From: Streptomyces ortus
Lineage (GTDB): Bacteria; Actinomycetota; Actinomycetes; Streptomycetales; Streptomycetaceae
Reading direction: 5' to 3'
Assembly (NCBI RefSeq): GCF_026341275.1
Contig: NZ_JAIFZO010000002.1
Coordinates: 2,581,264-2,645,263, forward strand
Length of the DNA: 64,000 nt
Part shown: piece by piece, positions 33,533 to 42,505 of the stretch
Position numbering within the stretch: position 1 is the first letter of the stretch
Layout of the letters: every line of letters starts with the position of its first letter
Position numbers and translations under genes: made by a program
Notes under the pieces: generated by a model
Databases searched by the model: none
Told to the model about the DNA's origin: nothing
Seen by the model: only the letters and a program-made list of their open reading frames with translations

Positions 33533-34147
33533 GTGGAACAGAACACCGGCACAACGACAGGAGACGACGTGGGGACCGTAACGATCGGTGTGTCGATCGC
33601 GGTCCCGGAGCCTCACGGCAGCCTGCTCCAGGAGCGGCGCGCGGGCTTCGGCGACCCCGCGGCTTCCGGCATTCCCACCCACGTCACACTGCTGCCGCCG
33701 ACCGAGGTCGACCGGTCGGCGCTGCCCGCGATCGAGACGCATCTCATGGAGGTCGCGGCGGCCGGCCGGCCCTTCTCGATGCGGCTGAGCGGCACGGGCA
33801 CGTTCCGTCCGCTGTCCCCGGTCGTGTTCGTGCAGGTGGTCGAGGGCGCCGAGGCCTGCACCTGGCTGCAGAAGCAGGTCCGGGACGCCTCCGGACCCGT
33901 GGCGCGCGAGCTGCAGTTCCCGTACCACCCGCATGTGACGGTGGCGCACGGCATCGACGACGAGGCGATGGACCGTGCCTTCGAGGAACTGGCGGAGTAC
34001 GAGGCGCACTGGCCGTGCACCGGCTTCGCGCTCTACGAGCAGGGGCCCGACGGCGTGTGGCGCAGGCTGCGCGACTACGTCTTCGGCGGCGCGGTCGTAC
34101 CCCCGCAGGCGACGCACGTCCACCGGGGCCCGCTCCCGGCCTGCTGA
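33533..34147 (+). CDS. 2'-5' RNA ligase family protein
   Basis: A 204-residue protein of the 2H phosphoesterase family. The two HxT motifs are present in THVTLLPP (about residue 45) and HPHVTVAHG (about residue 130). Members open cyclic phosphates or ligate RNA ends, and a cellular role is rarely known in bacteria. It starts at GTG, 114 bases after trpS. It may be co-transcribed with trpS, though no overlap is present. Confidence 0.85.
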   Translation: MEQNTGTTTGDDVGTVTIGVSIAVPEPHGSLLQERRAGFGDPAASGIPTHVTLLPPTEVDRSALPAIETHLMEVAAAGRPFSMRLSGTGTFRPLSPVVFVQVVEGAEACTWLQKQVRDASGPVARELQFPYHPHVTVAHGIDDEAMDRAFEELAEYEAHWPCTGFALYEQGPDGVWRRLRDYVFGGAVVPPQATHVHRGPLPAC

Positions 34148-34189
34148 CCCGGGCACCCCCACCGGCACGGCTGCCCAAGCCGACAGGAC

Positions 34190-34945
34190 CTAGAGCGGCA
34201 GGCGGCGGAACACACCCCGCGGGACGTGCCGCAGCGCCGACATGACCACCCGCAGCGCCCCCGGCACCCACACCGTCTCCGAGCGGCGGCGCAGGCCCGT
34301 CTCGATGGCCGTGGCGACCGCCTCGGGGGTCGTCGCCAGCGGGGCCTCCGCCAGGCCCTCCGTCATCCTGGAGCGGACGAAGCCGGGGCGTACGACCATC
34401 ACGTGGACGCCCGTGCCGTACAGCGCGTCGCCCAGGCCCTGGGTGAACGCGTCGAGGCCGGCCTTGCTGGAGCCGTAGATGAAGTTGGCGCGGCGGGCCC
34501 GCTCGCCCGCCACCGAGGAGAGCACCACCAGGGAGCCGTGGCCCTGCGTCTGGAGCGCCCGTGCGCACACCAGCCCCGCCGACACGGCGCCCGTGTAGTT
34601 GGTCTGCGCGACCCGTACCGCGGCGCCGGGCTCGTTCTCGTCGTGCGACTGGTCGCCGAGGACGCCGAACGCGAGCAGGACCATGTCGATGTCCCCCTCG
34701 GCGAAGACCTTGCCGAGGGCCGCCTCGTGGGCGTCGGGGTCGAGCGCGTCGAAGTCGACGGTACGGACGTCCGCGCCCAGTTCGCGCAGTCCGGCGGCGG
34801 CCGACTCCAGGCCGGGCGAGGGACGGCCCGCCAGCCACACCGTGCGGGTGCGGCGGGTGATCAGCCGCCGTGCGGTGGCGAGCCCGATCTCGGACGTGCC
34901 GCCGAGGACGAGGAGGGACTGGGGGATGCCGAAGGCGTCCTTCAT
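34190..34945 (-). CDS. dprE2: Decaprenylphosphoryl-2-keto-ribose reductase-like SDR
   Basis: A 251-residue short-chain dehydrogenase. The NAD(P) loop is LVLGGTSEIGLATARRL and the catalytic Ser/Tyr/Lys are in VLSSVAGERAR and YGSSKAGLD. LAFGVLGDQ and the C-terminal ALRHVPRGVFRRLPL match the DprE2 group. In mycobacteria DprE2 reduces the 2-keto intermediate to decaprenylphosphoryl-D-arabinose. It lies 80 bases downstream of the DprE1-like gene, with three GAGAGGGCCGAC-type repeats between. The assignment relies on this neighbour as well as on motifs. Confidence 0.88.
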   Translation of the reverse strand: MKDAFGIPQSLLVLGGTSEIGLATARRLITRRTRTVWLAGRPSPGLESAAAGLRELGADVRTVDFDALDPDAHEAALGKVFAEGDIDMVLLAFGVLGDQSHDENEPGAAVRVAQTNYTGAVSAGLVCARALQTQGHGSLVVLSSVAGERARRANFIYGSSKAGLDAFTQGLGDALYGTGVHVMVVRPGFVRSRMTEGLAEAPLATTPEAVATAIETGLRRRSETVWVPGALRVVMSALRHVPRGVFRRLPL

Positions 34946-35025
34946 GGAACCGAACTCCTATGGGGAGAGGGCCGACCGGGGAGAGGGCCGACAGGAAAGA
35001 GGGCCGACAGGGCAGGTGGCCGGCG

Positions 35026-36381
35026 TCAGAGTCCGAGGCGCCGGGACAGGTCGGAGGTGAAGACGGACCGCGGGTCCAGCTCCTCGCGCAGCGCCCGGAA
35101 CTCGGCGAGCCGCGGATACATCGCGGTGAGCAGCTCGGGCCGCAGTCGGGAGTCCTTGGCGAGGTAGACCCGGCCGTCGGCCGCGGCGACCTCCGCGTCC
35201 AGTTCGTCGAGGAAGCCGCCGAGCCCCGGCAGGTTCGCGGGGATGTCGAGGGCGAGGGTCCAGCCGGGCATCGGGAAGGACAGCCACCCCGGGTCGCCCT
35301 CGCCGAACCGCTTCAGGACGGCGAGGAAGGAGGGGCAGCGGCGCTGCGAGATGCGGTGCACGATCCGGCGCAGGGTCTCCTCCTGCCCGTAGCCGACGGC
35401 GAACTGGTACTGCACGAAACCACCCCGCCCGTAGACGCGGTTCCAGTGCGGCACCCCGTCGAGGGGGTGGAAGAAGGTGGACATCCGCTGGAGTTCGCCC
35501 ACCCGCGCGCGGGGTGCCTTCCTGTACCAGAGCTCGTTGAAGAGGCCGACCGTCGTACGGCCGAGCAGGCCCTCCGGGACGAAGGAGGGCGCGCCGGGCA
35601 GCCGCCCCGGACGGAACTCCAACGGGGCCCTAAGCGCGCGCGTGCGGCCGTCCAGCGCCTCCAGGGGGGCGTGATCGCCCCGGGTCAGCACCGAGCGGCC
35701 CATGGACGCCCCGCGGGCCAGCAGGTCGATCCAGGCGACCGAGTAGCGGTAGCGGTGGTCGGTGGCCGTCAGGCGGGCCATCAGGTCGTCCAGGTCCGTG
35801 GCGCGTTCCGTGTCGACGGACATCAGCGACGTCTCGACGGGCTGCAGCCGTACGGTGGCCGTCAGGATGACGCCGGTCAGGCCCATCCCGCCCGCCGTGG
35901 CGTCGAACAGCGGCGTACCCCGGTCCACCATGCGGATCCGGCCGTCGGCGGTGAGCAGTTCGAAGGACAGGACGTGGCGGGCGAACGAGCCGGACACATG
36001 GTGGTTCTTGCCGTGGATGTCCGCGCCGATCGCCCCGCCGACCGTGACATAGCGGGTCCCCGGGGTCACCGGCACGAACCAGCCCAGCGGCAGCAGTACC
36101 TCCATGAGGCGGTGCAGGGAGACCCCGGCCCCGCACAGCACGGTCCCGCCGTCCACGTCGATCGCGTGGATGTCGTCGAGCCCCGTCATGTCGAACACGG
36201 CCCCGCCCGCGTTCTGTGCGGCGTCCCCGTACGCCCGTCCCAGGCCCCGTGCGATGCCGCCGCGGGCCCCGCAGTCCCGGACGGCCGCCACGGCCTCGTC
36301 GTACGAGCGGGGGCGCACCAGGCGGGCTGCGGTGGGAGCGGTGCGGCCCCACCCCGTGACGGAAACCGTGTCGGTAGACAT
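35026..36381 (-). CDS. dprE1: DprE1-like FAD-dependent decaprenylphosphoryl-ribose oxidase
   Basis: A 451-residue FAD-linked oxidoreductase. The N-terminal FAD-binding domain shows RGLGRAYGDAAQNAGG and GGAIGADIHGKNHHVSGSF, and the C-terminus reads YLAKDSRLRPE and SVFTSDLSRRLGL, as in mycobacterial DprE1. The catalytic lysine equivalent (Lys418 in M. tuberculosis) is Lys409. The residue matching Cys387, the covalent target of benzothiazinones, is Ala377 in PGWTLALDIP. The ATG at 36381 gives the family length. With DprE2 it would epimerise the ribose to arabinose at the membrane. Confidence 0.92.
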   Translation of the reverse strand: MSTDTVSVTGWGRTAPTAARLVRPRSYDEAVAAVRDCGARGGIARGLGRAYGDAAQNAGGAVFDMTGLDDIHAIDVDGGTVLCGAGVSLHRLMEVLLPLGWFVPVTPGTRYVTVGGAIGADIHGKNHHVSGSFARHVLSFELLTADGRIRMVDRGTPLFDATAGGMGLTGVILTATVRLQPVETSLMSVDTERATDLDDLMARLTATDHRYRYSVAWIDLLARGASMGRSVLTRGDHAPLEALDGRTRALRAPLEFRPGRLPGAPSFVPEGLLGRTTVGLFNELWYRKAPRARVGELQRMSTFFHPLDGVPHWNRVYGRGGFVQYQFAVGYGQEETLRRIVHRISQRRCPSFLAVLKRFGEGDPGWLSFPMPGWTLALDIPANLPGLGGFLDELDAEVAAADGRVYLAKDSRLRPELLTAMYPRLAEFRALREELDPRSVFTSDLSRRLGL

Positions 36382-36523
36382 GTCAGCGACCGTATCGAGC
36401 GGAGCGCACCTTTGGTTACCTAACATCCCTTTCCTCCGCTTACCTCCCCGAAATGGGTGATTAATGGGATGTCGCTCAATATTGCCGGAGCTGGAGCGGT
36501 GTCGACGTGAACAGTGGGCCCCC

Positions 36524-37045
36524 ATGGACCACCACGACGAGCGCCCTGACCTGGACCACCGGATCCTCACGGCCCTCCACGCACGCGGCACCGGCCCCCG
36601 AGTCGCCGCCGCCGCGCGGACCCTGTCCCTGGCCGGCGAGCACGGCGCGCTGTGGCTCGCGGCGGGCCTCGCGGGAGCCGCCGCGGACCGGGAGCGGCGC
36701 GGCGCCTGGCTGCGCGGCACGGCCCTGACCGCGGGCGCGCACCTCGCCAGCATGGGCGTGAAACGGCTCGTACGCCGTCCGCGCCCCGGCCATGTCGAAC
36801 CGTTGGTCCGCACCGCGGGCCGGCACTCCTTCCCCAGCTCGCACGCCACGTCCGCGGTGGCCGCCGCCGTGGCCTTCGGCGCGCTCGGCGCCCGTGTGGT
36901 GCCCGCGCTGGCCGCCGCGATGTGCGTGTCCCGGGTGGTCGTCGGCGTCCACTACCCCTCGGACGTCGCCGCGGGCGCCGCCCTCGGCGCGGTGACGGCC
37001 CGGCTGGGCGCCCGCTGGATGACAGGAGGCCGGGACCATGGCTGA
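36524..37045 (+). CDS. PAP2-family phosphatase (DPPR phosphatase candidate)
   Basis: A 173-residue (from ATG 36524) membrane phosphatase. The three PAP2 signatures are KRLVRRPRP, PSSHATS and SRVVVGVHYPSDV, with hydrophobic helices between. In mycobacteria a PAP2 protein (Rv3807c) next to UbiA and DprE1/2 removes the 5-phosphate of decaprenylphosphoryl-5-phosphoribose. An in-frame ATG at 36464 is an alternative start. Its stop overlaps the UbiA gene by 8 bases. It is divergent from dprE1. Confidence 0.85.
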   Translation: MDHHDERPDLDHRILTALHARGTGPRVAAAARTLSLAGEHGALWLAAGLAGAAADRERRGAWLRGTALTAGAHLASMGVKRLVRRPRPGHVEPLVRTAGRHSFPSSHATSAVAAAVAFGALGARVVPALAAAMCVSRVVVGVHYPSDVAAGAALGAVTARLGARWMTGGRDHG

Positions 37046-38012
37046 CACGGTCCTGCTGGGGAGTTCGAAGAACACGGGGAGCCCGGTCACCGCGGAGGCG
37101 GCACGGGGGAAGCCGCCCGCGTCGGCGAGAAGCGGCCTCCTGAAGGGGCTCATCAGGACCGCCCGGCCCAAACAGTGGGTCAAGAACGTCCTCGTCGTCG
37201 CCGCCCCGGCCGCCGCGGGCGAACTCTTCTCACGCCACGCACTCGTCCAGGTCGCCCTCGTCTTCGTGCTGTTCACGGCCTGCGCGGCGAGCGTCTACCT
37301 GGTCAACGACGCCCGCGACGCCGACGCCGACCGCGCCCACCCGGTCAAGCGCCACCGGCCGGTCGCCGCCGGGGTGGTGCCCGTCCCGGTCGCCTACTCC
37401 GCGGGGATCGTCCTCGCCGTCGTCGCGCCGACCGTGGCCGCCTTCGTGTGCTCGCCGCTCACCTCCGCGCTGCTCACCGCCTACCTGGGGATGCAGTTCG
37501 CGTACTGCGTCAGCCTCAAGCACGTCCTGGTCGTCGACCTCGTGGTGGTGACCACCGGGTTCCTGATGCGGGCCATGATCGGCGGCCTCGCGCTCGGCAT
37601 CCCGCTGTCGCGCTGGTTCCTCATCACCACCGGCTTCGGCGCGCTGTTCATGGTGTCCGCCAAGCGCTACTCCGAAGCGGTCCAGATGGCCGGGAAAGCG
37701 GGCGCCACGCGCGCGTTGCTCACCGAGTACACCGTCGGCTACCTGCGCTTCGTCTGGCAGCTCGCCGCCTCCGTCGCCGTCCTCGGCTACTGCCTGTGGG
37801 CCCTGGAGGAGGGCGGCCTCCCGCACACCAGCGTGCTGCCCTGGCGACAGCTGTCGATGGTCGCCTTCATCCTCGCCGTCCTGCGGTACGCGGTCTTCGC
37901 CGACCGGGGCACCGCGGGCGAACCGGAGGACGTGGTCCTGCGCGACCGCGCACTCGCCCTCATCGGCGTGGCGTGGCTCGCCATGTACGGGCTGGCGGTG
38001 GCCAACTGGTGA
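37038..38012 (+). CDS. ubiA: Decaprenyl-phosphate phosphoribosyltransferase-like (UbiA family)
   Basis: A 324-residue polytopic prenyltransferase. The first Asp-rich motif NDARDADADRAHP and the second AKRYSEAVQMAG region, with KQWVKNVLV near the N-terminus, match the group that transfers phosphoribose from PRPP to decaprenyl phosphate (Rv3806c). About nine membrane spans follow. It overlaps the PAP2 gene by 8 bases and the GtrA gene by 4 bases (GTGA), so the three are coupled. Confidence 0.9.
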   Translation: MADTVLLGSSKNTGSPVTAEAARGKPPASARSGLLKGLIRTARPKQWVKNVLVVAAPAAAGELFSRHALVQVALVFVLFTACAASVYLVNDARDADADRAHPVKRHRPVAAGVVPVPVAYSAGIVLAVVAPTVAAFVCSPLTSALLTAYLGMQFAYCVSLKHVLVVDLVVVTTGFLMRAMIGGLALGIPLSRWFLITTGFGALFMVSAKRYSEAVQMAGKAGATRALLTEYTVGYLRFVWQLAASVAVLGYCLWALEEGGLPHTSVLPWRQLSMVAFILAVLRYAVFADRGTAGEPEDVVLRDRALALIGVAWLAMYGLAVANW

Positions 38013-38491
38013 GCGGGGCGCAGAGCGCGGAAACGGGAGGCGTGCGCCGGGCGGCCACGCCGCACACCCGCCGGCCGGGACGCCGGGAACTGCTCGGCTT
38101 CGCCGCCGCGGGCCTCCTCGCGTACGCCGCCGACCTCGCCCTCTTCCTCTGGCTGCGCGGCCCGGCCGGGCTCGACCCGCTGACCGCCAAGGCCCTGTCC
38201 TTCGTGGCGGGCTGCTCGGTCGCGTACGCGGGCAACGCGCTGGGTACGTACCGGCACACGTCCACGAGCCTGCTCCAGTACGGGATCTTCTTCGGGGTGA
38301 ACATCGCGGGAGCCCTGGTGCAGCTGCTGTGCATCCTCGTCAGCCACTACGGCCTCGGGTTCACCTCCCCGCGCGCGGACACCGTGTCGGGCGCGGGAAT
38401 CGGCATGGCGCTCGCTACGGTCCTGCGCTTTTGGGGTACGAGGACATTGGTTTTCCGAGGCGAGGGCAGAGTCGGATCATGGACTGGCTGA
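38009..38491 (+). CDS. GtrA family membrane protein
   Basis: A 160-residue protein with four hydrophobic segments (LLGFAAAGLLAYAADLALFL and FFGVNIAGALVQLLCILVS among them) and the C-terminal VLRFWGTRTLVF typical of GtrA. GtrA proteins assist polyprenyl-phosphate-linked sugar transfer; the mycobacterial homologue Rv3789 belongs to the arabinan gene cluster. The GTG start overlaps the ubiA stop. Its end overlaps the start of the next gene by 13 bases. Confidence 0.85.
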   Translation: MSGAQSAETGGVRRAATPHTRRPGRRELLGFAAAGLLAYAADLALFLWLRGPAGLDPLTAKALSFVAGCSVAYAGNALGTYRHTSTSLLQYGIFFGVNIAGALVQLLCILVSHYGLGFTSPRADTVSGAGIGMALATVLRFWGTRTLVFRGEGRVGSWTG

Positions 38492-39411
38492 AAAAGCTCC
38501 CCGTAGTGGGCCCGTTGGTCGCACGGCTGATGCTCACGCACGCCTGGCGCTCGTACGAACGGCTGGACCGGGTGAAGTGGACGCGGCTCGCCGCGGCGAT
38601 GACTTTCATCAGCTTCCTCGCGCTCTTCCCGCTGATCACCGTGGCCGCCGCGATCGCCGCCGCGGCCCTCGACGAGAAGGGGGTGAAGACACTTGAGGAC
38701 AAGATCGCCGAGCAGATCCCCGGCATCGCCGAACAACTCGACATCGGCGCCCTCGTCGACAACGCCGGCACCGTCGGACTCATCGCGGGCGCCCTGCTGC
38801 TGTTCACCGGCATCGGCTGGGTCGGCTCGATGCGCGAGTGCCTGCGGGCCGTCTGGGAACTGCCGGACGAGGAGGAGAACCCGATCCTGCGCAAGCTCGT
38901 GGACGGCGGAGTACTCGTCGGTCTCGGCGGCGCCGCGCTCGTCACGCTCGCCGCGTCCACCCTCGCCTCGTCGGCGGTGGGCTGGACCACCCGGCAGCTC
39001 GGCGTCGACGAGGGCGGCTGGGGCGGAGTGCTGCTGCGGGTGGCCGCGTTCGCCGTGGCCGTCCTCGCCGCCTTCCTGCTGCTCCTGTACCTCCTGACGC
39101 TGCTCCCCGGCGTCCAGCCCGAGCGGCGCCGCCTCGTCGTCGCCGCACTGATCGGCGCCGCCGGGTTCGAGCTGCTGAAACTGCTGCTCAGCGGCTATAT
39201 CCAGGGAGTCGCGGCGAAGAGCATGTACGGGGCGTTCGGGGTGCCCGTCGCGCTGCTGCTGTGGATCAACTTCACGTCCAAGCTGCTGCTCTTCTGTGCG
39301 TCCTGGACGGCGACGGAACACAAGGAGACGGCGGAGCCGACCGGAATGGACGGCTCCGCGCACCTCAGCGGCGGCGACGCATCAGCTCCGGCAGCGGCCA
39401 GCGGCGGTTGA
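38479..39411 (+). CDS. YihY/virulence factor BrkB family membrane protein
   Basis: A 310-residue polytopic protein. AAAMTFISFLALFPLITVA near residue 37, GSMRECLRAVWELP and the C-terminal SMYGAFGVPVALLLWINFTSKLLLF (in parts) are the YihY signatures, with six or so membrane spans. The molecular function of the family is unsettled. The ATG at 38479 is preferred to the frame's first start at 38329 because the protein then begins as family members do. Its last 47 bases overlap the convergent carboxypeptidase gene. Confidence 0.88.
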   Translation: MDWLKKLPVVGPLVARLMLTHAWRSYERLDRVKWTRLAAAMTFISFLALFPLITVAAAIAAAALDEKGVKTLEDKIAEQIPGIAEQLDIGALVDNAGTVGLIAGALLLFTGIGWVGSMRECLRAVWELPDEEENPILRKLVDGGVLVGLGGAALVTLAASTLASSAVGWTTRQLGVDEGGWGGVLLRVAAFAVAVLAAFLLLLYLLTLLPGVQPERRRLVVAALIGAAGFELLKLLLSGYIQGVAAKSMYGAFGVPVALLLWINFTSKLLLFCASWTATEHKETAEPTGMDGSAHLSGGDASAPAAASGG

Positions 39412-40672
39412 TCAGGAAGACACCGGCGGCGAGCAGGGCGAGGACGCCGCCGGTGATCGCCAGAGCGATGCCGACACCGCCCGAACCGTCCGTCTTCGAC
39501 GCGGCGGACGCCGTCTTCGGCTTGCCCGCGCCGTCACCCGAACCGCCCGCCTCACCGGAGGCGTTGGCGCCCGGCTGCGCACCCGTGTCCGCGCTCTTCG
39601 GCGGCACCAGCTGGCCCACCGGGGAGACCTTGCCCGAGGCCTTGAAGCCCCAGTCGAGGAGCTTGGCGGTCTCCTTGTAGACCTCGTCGTGCTCCTGCTT
39701 CTCCGGGTTCATGACGGTGACGAGCAGCACCCGGCCGTCCCGCTCGGCGACCCCGGTGAAGGTCGCACCCGCGTTGGTGGTGTTGCCGTTCTTCACACCC
39801 GCGATGCCCTGGTAGGCGTCGAGGCCGTAGTCGCCGGTCAGCAGCCGGTTGGTGTTCTGGATCTCGAAGGACCCGCGGGTGGTCTTCCCCTTCTTGTTCT
39901 TCTTCGTCTCGCCGGGGAATTTCGCGCGGACCGTCGAGCAGTACTCCCGGAAGTCCTCGTTCTGCAGGCCGGAGCGGGCGAACAGCGTCAGGTCGTACGC
40001 CGACGACACCTGGTGCTTCTCGTCGTAGCCGTCCGGGCTGACCACGGTCGTGTCGAGCGCCTGGAGTTCCTCGGCGCGCGCGTTCATGTCCTTGACGGTC
40101 TTGTCCACGCCCCCGTTCATCGCGGACAGGACGTGCACGGCGTCGTTGCCGGAGCGAAGGAAGACGCCGAGCCACAGGTCGTGGACCGTGTACGTCTCGT
40201 CCTCCTTTATGCCCACCATGCTGGAGCCCGAGCCGATGCCCGCCAGGTCGGACGGGACGACCTTGTGCTTCTGCTTCTTGGGGAACTTCGGCAGCACGGT
40301 GTCGGCGAACAGCATCTTCAGGGTGCTCGCCGGAGGCAGCCGCCAGTGCGCGTTGTGCGAGGCCAGCACATCGCCGGACTCGGCGTCCGCGACGATCCAG
40401 GAGCGGGCGCTCAGATCCTTCGGGAGGACCGGCGCGCCGGCGCCGAGGTTCGCCTGGGTCCCGGGCCGCGCGAGCAGGGCGCCGCCCACGGTCGACATGT
40501 CCGCCGGCGGTGTGGCCGAGGGACTGGCCGACGGGGACGGCTTCGGCTTGTCCGCCGCGCGGCCGGCCGCGGCTGCGGCGGCCGGCGCGGTGGCGGTCGC
40601 CGCGAGCGCGAGCGAGAACGACAACAGGGTGGCGGAAGTGACCAGCAAGGAGGGCTTGGCGGTCTTTTTCAT
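39365..40672 (-). CDS. D-alanyl-D-alanine carboxypeptidase
   Basis: A 435-residue penicillin-binding protein of the DacA/PBP5 type that trims peptidoglycan stem peptides. The signal peptide is at residues 1-40. The active-site serine is in LPPASTLKML, the SxN motif is RSGNDAV and the third motif reads VKNGNTTNAG, with KNG where KTG is usual. A C-terminal transmembrane anchor (LAITGGVLALLAAGVFLIN) is followed by basic residues. The ATG at 40672 is chosen because the signal peptide begins there. Neighbouring envelope genes fit its role. Confidence 0.92.
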   Translation of the reverse strand: MKKTAKPSLLVTSATLLSFSLALAATATAPAAAAAAGRAADKPKPSPSASPSATPPADMSTVGGALLARPGTQANLGAGAPVLPKDLSARSWIVADAESGDVLASHNAHWRLPPASTLKMLFADTVLPKFPKKQKHKVVPSDLAGIGSGSSMVGIKEDETYTVHDLWLGVFLRSGNDAVHVLSAMNGGVDKTVKDMNARAEELQALDTTVVSPDGYDEKHQVSSAYDLTLFARSGLQNEDFREYCSTVRAKFPGETKKNKKGKTTRGSFEIQNTNRLLTGDYGLDAYQGIAGVKNGNTTNAGATFTGVAERDGRVLLVTVMNPEKQEHDEVYKETAKLLDWGFKASGKVSPVGQLVPPKSADTGAQPGANASGEAGGSGDGAGKPKTASAASKTDGSGGVGIALAITGGVLALLAAGVFLINRRWPLPELMRRRR

Positions 40673-40832
40673 GGCGGGCACGGTCGAGAACGTACAGGGC
40701 GTGGCGAGGGAAGTCGTAGGGGCCTCCTCGCCGAGGCCCTTTCCGGCAGGAGCTTTCGCGCCACCGTGCCGTGCGCCGTGGCCGGACCCACCCCGGGCGC
40801 CGGTTCCGTTCGCGGACGGCGATACTGAACCC

Positions 40833-41081
40833 ATGAAGCTCAGCCGTCCCCTCTCCTGGTTCCTGCTCGCCTTCGGAGTGTGGAGCTGGGTCATCTGGAT
40901 CACTTTCATCAAAAATCTCTGGAAGGACGGCAGCGGGCTCGCCTTCGACGACGCGGGCGATCCGACCGGGTACTTCTGGGTGCACCTGACGCTCGCCGTT
41001 GTCTCCTTTGTCTTGGGGACGGTTGTCGGAGGCATCGGGTTGCGCGGTGTCCGGGCGTTGCGTCGGACGCAGTCGCCGTGA
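40833..41081 (+). CDS. Small SCO4848-type membrane protein
   Basis: An 82-residue protein with two membrane segments (WFLLAFGVWSWVIWITFI and HLTLAVVSFVLGTVVGGIGL) joined by a short loop (DGSGLAFDDAGDPTGYFW). It matches the small conserved SCO4848 family that sits between a D-Ala-D-Ala carboxypeptidase and a metallophosphoesterase in Streptomyces. Function unknown. It is divergent from the carboxypeptidase. Confidence 0.8.
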   Translation: MKLSRPLSWFLLAFGVWSWVIWITFIKNLWKDGSGLAFDDAGDPTGYFWVHLTLAVVSFVLGTVVGGIGLRGVRALRRTQSP

Positions 41082-41161
41082 CGCCCGGACGCCGTAGCGC
41101 TGTATCGCCGTAACGCACAACGTCATATGCGTCGTATACGTCATAACGGGAGAGTCGTCGC

Positions 41162-42505
41162 GTGGTCATCGTGTTCGTCGTGATCGGGGTTCTGGTCCTG
41201 GCCGTGTTCGGGGGCCTGCACTGGTACCTGTGGCGTCGGCTGGTGCGTGACACGACGGCGCGGCCCGGAGTGTCCCGGCGCGTGGGCACGGCCGTGCTGG
41301 TGGGCGGGCCGCTGCTGATGTTCGCGGCGATCACGTCCGAGCGGACGGGCGCGCCGTTCTGGCTGCAGCAGGTGCTGGCCTGGCCCGGCTTCCTGTGGAT
41401 GGCGCTGTCGATCTACCTCCTGCTGGCGCTGCTGGTCGGCGAGGCGGTACGGCCGCTGCTGCGGAGGGCGCTGGACCGGCGTACGGCGTCCGCGCCAGAA
41501 CCGGTGACCGAGCCGGTGACCGAACCGGCGGAGGTGCGCGAGGCCGCGCATGTCCCGGCGGGGGCGTCGGCGGCCGGGGAGGCGCAGCCCGGGGAGGCCG
41601 AGCGGGCCTCGGACGCATCTGCATCGGCGTCCACGCCTGCGCCCGCGCCTGCGTCTGTGCCCGCGCCCGCGTCCGCCGGGCCCTCGCGTCGGCTTCTCAT
41701 CTCGCGTGTCGTGGGTGGGGTCGCGGCGTCCGCCGCCGTGGGGACCGTCGGGTACGGGACCTACGGCGTCCTGAGCGGGCCCAAGGTCAAGCGGGTCACC
41801 GTGCCGCTGGCCAAGCTCCCGAGGGCCGCCCACGGGTACCGGATCGCCGTCGTCAGCGACATCCACCTCGGGCCGGTGCTGGGGCGCGGCTTCGCCCAGA
41901 AGGTCGTCGACACGATCAACTCGACGCAGCCCGACCTGATCGCGGTCGTGGGCGACCTCGTCGACGGCAGTGTGAAGGACCTCGGCCCCGCCGCCGCGCC
42001 GCTCGCGCAACTGCGGGCACGGCACGGTTCGTTCTTCGTCACCGGGAACCACGAGTACTTCTCCGGGGCCGAGGAGTGGGTCGCGCGGGTACGTGAACTG
42101 GGGCTGAACCCGCTGGAGAACGCCCGGACCGAGCTGGCCCACTTCGATCTCGCCGGGGTCAACGACGTGGCCGGGGAGGACGAGGGGCAGGGCCCCGACT
42201 TCGCGAAGGCCCTCGGTGACCGGGACCGCGCCCGGACGTGTGTCCTGCTCGCCCACCAGCCCGTACAGATCCATGACGCGGTGGACCACGGGGTGGACCT
42301 CCAGCTCTCCGGGCACACCCACGGCGGGCAGTTGTGGCCCGGCAACTTCATCGCGGACCTCGCCAATCCGACCCTCGCCGGTCTGGAGCGCTACGGGGAC
42401 ACGCAGTTGTACGTGTCGCGGGGCGCCGGCGCGTGGGGGCCGCCGACGCGGGTGGGCGCGCCGTCCGACATCACGGTCGTGGAACTGGCTTCCAAGCAGG
42501 CCTGA
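41162..42505 (+). CDS. Membrane-anchored metallophosphoesterase
   Basis: A 447-residue protein. The N-terminal part has three to four membrane segments, then a low-complexity Ala/Pro/Glu linker (about 110-175), another hydrophobic segment (ISRVVGGVAASAAVGTVGYG) and a calcineurin-like phosphoesterase domain. The metal ligands are in SDIHLGPVL, VGDLVDG, TGNHEYF, LLAHQP and SGHTHGGQLW. It resembles YkuE/YaeI-type phosphodiesterases, which act on membrane lipids or nucleotides at the outer face. GTG start preceded by GGGAG. Confidence 0.9.
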   Translation: MVIVFVVIGVLVLAVFGGLHWYLWRRLVRDTTARPGVSRRVGTAVLVGGPLLMFAAITSERTGAPFWLQQVLAWPGFLWMALSIYLLLALLVGEAVRPLLRRALDRRTASAPEPVTEPVTEPAEVREAAHVPAGASAAGEAQPGEAERASDASASASTPAPAPASVPAPASAGPSRRLLISRVVGGVAASAAVGTVGYGTYGVLSGPKVKRVTVPLAKLPRAAHGYRIAVVSDIHLGPVLGRGFAQKVVDTINSTQPDLIAVVGDLVDGSVKDLGPAAAPLAQLRARHGSFFVTGNHEYFSGAEEWVARVRELGLNPLENARTELAHFDLAGVNDVAGEDEGQGPDFAKALGDRDRARTCVLLAHQPVQIHDAVDHGVDLQLSGHTHGGQLWPGNFIADLANPTLAGLERYGDTQLYVSRGAGAWGPPTRVGAPSDITVVELASKQA

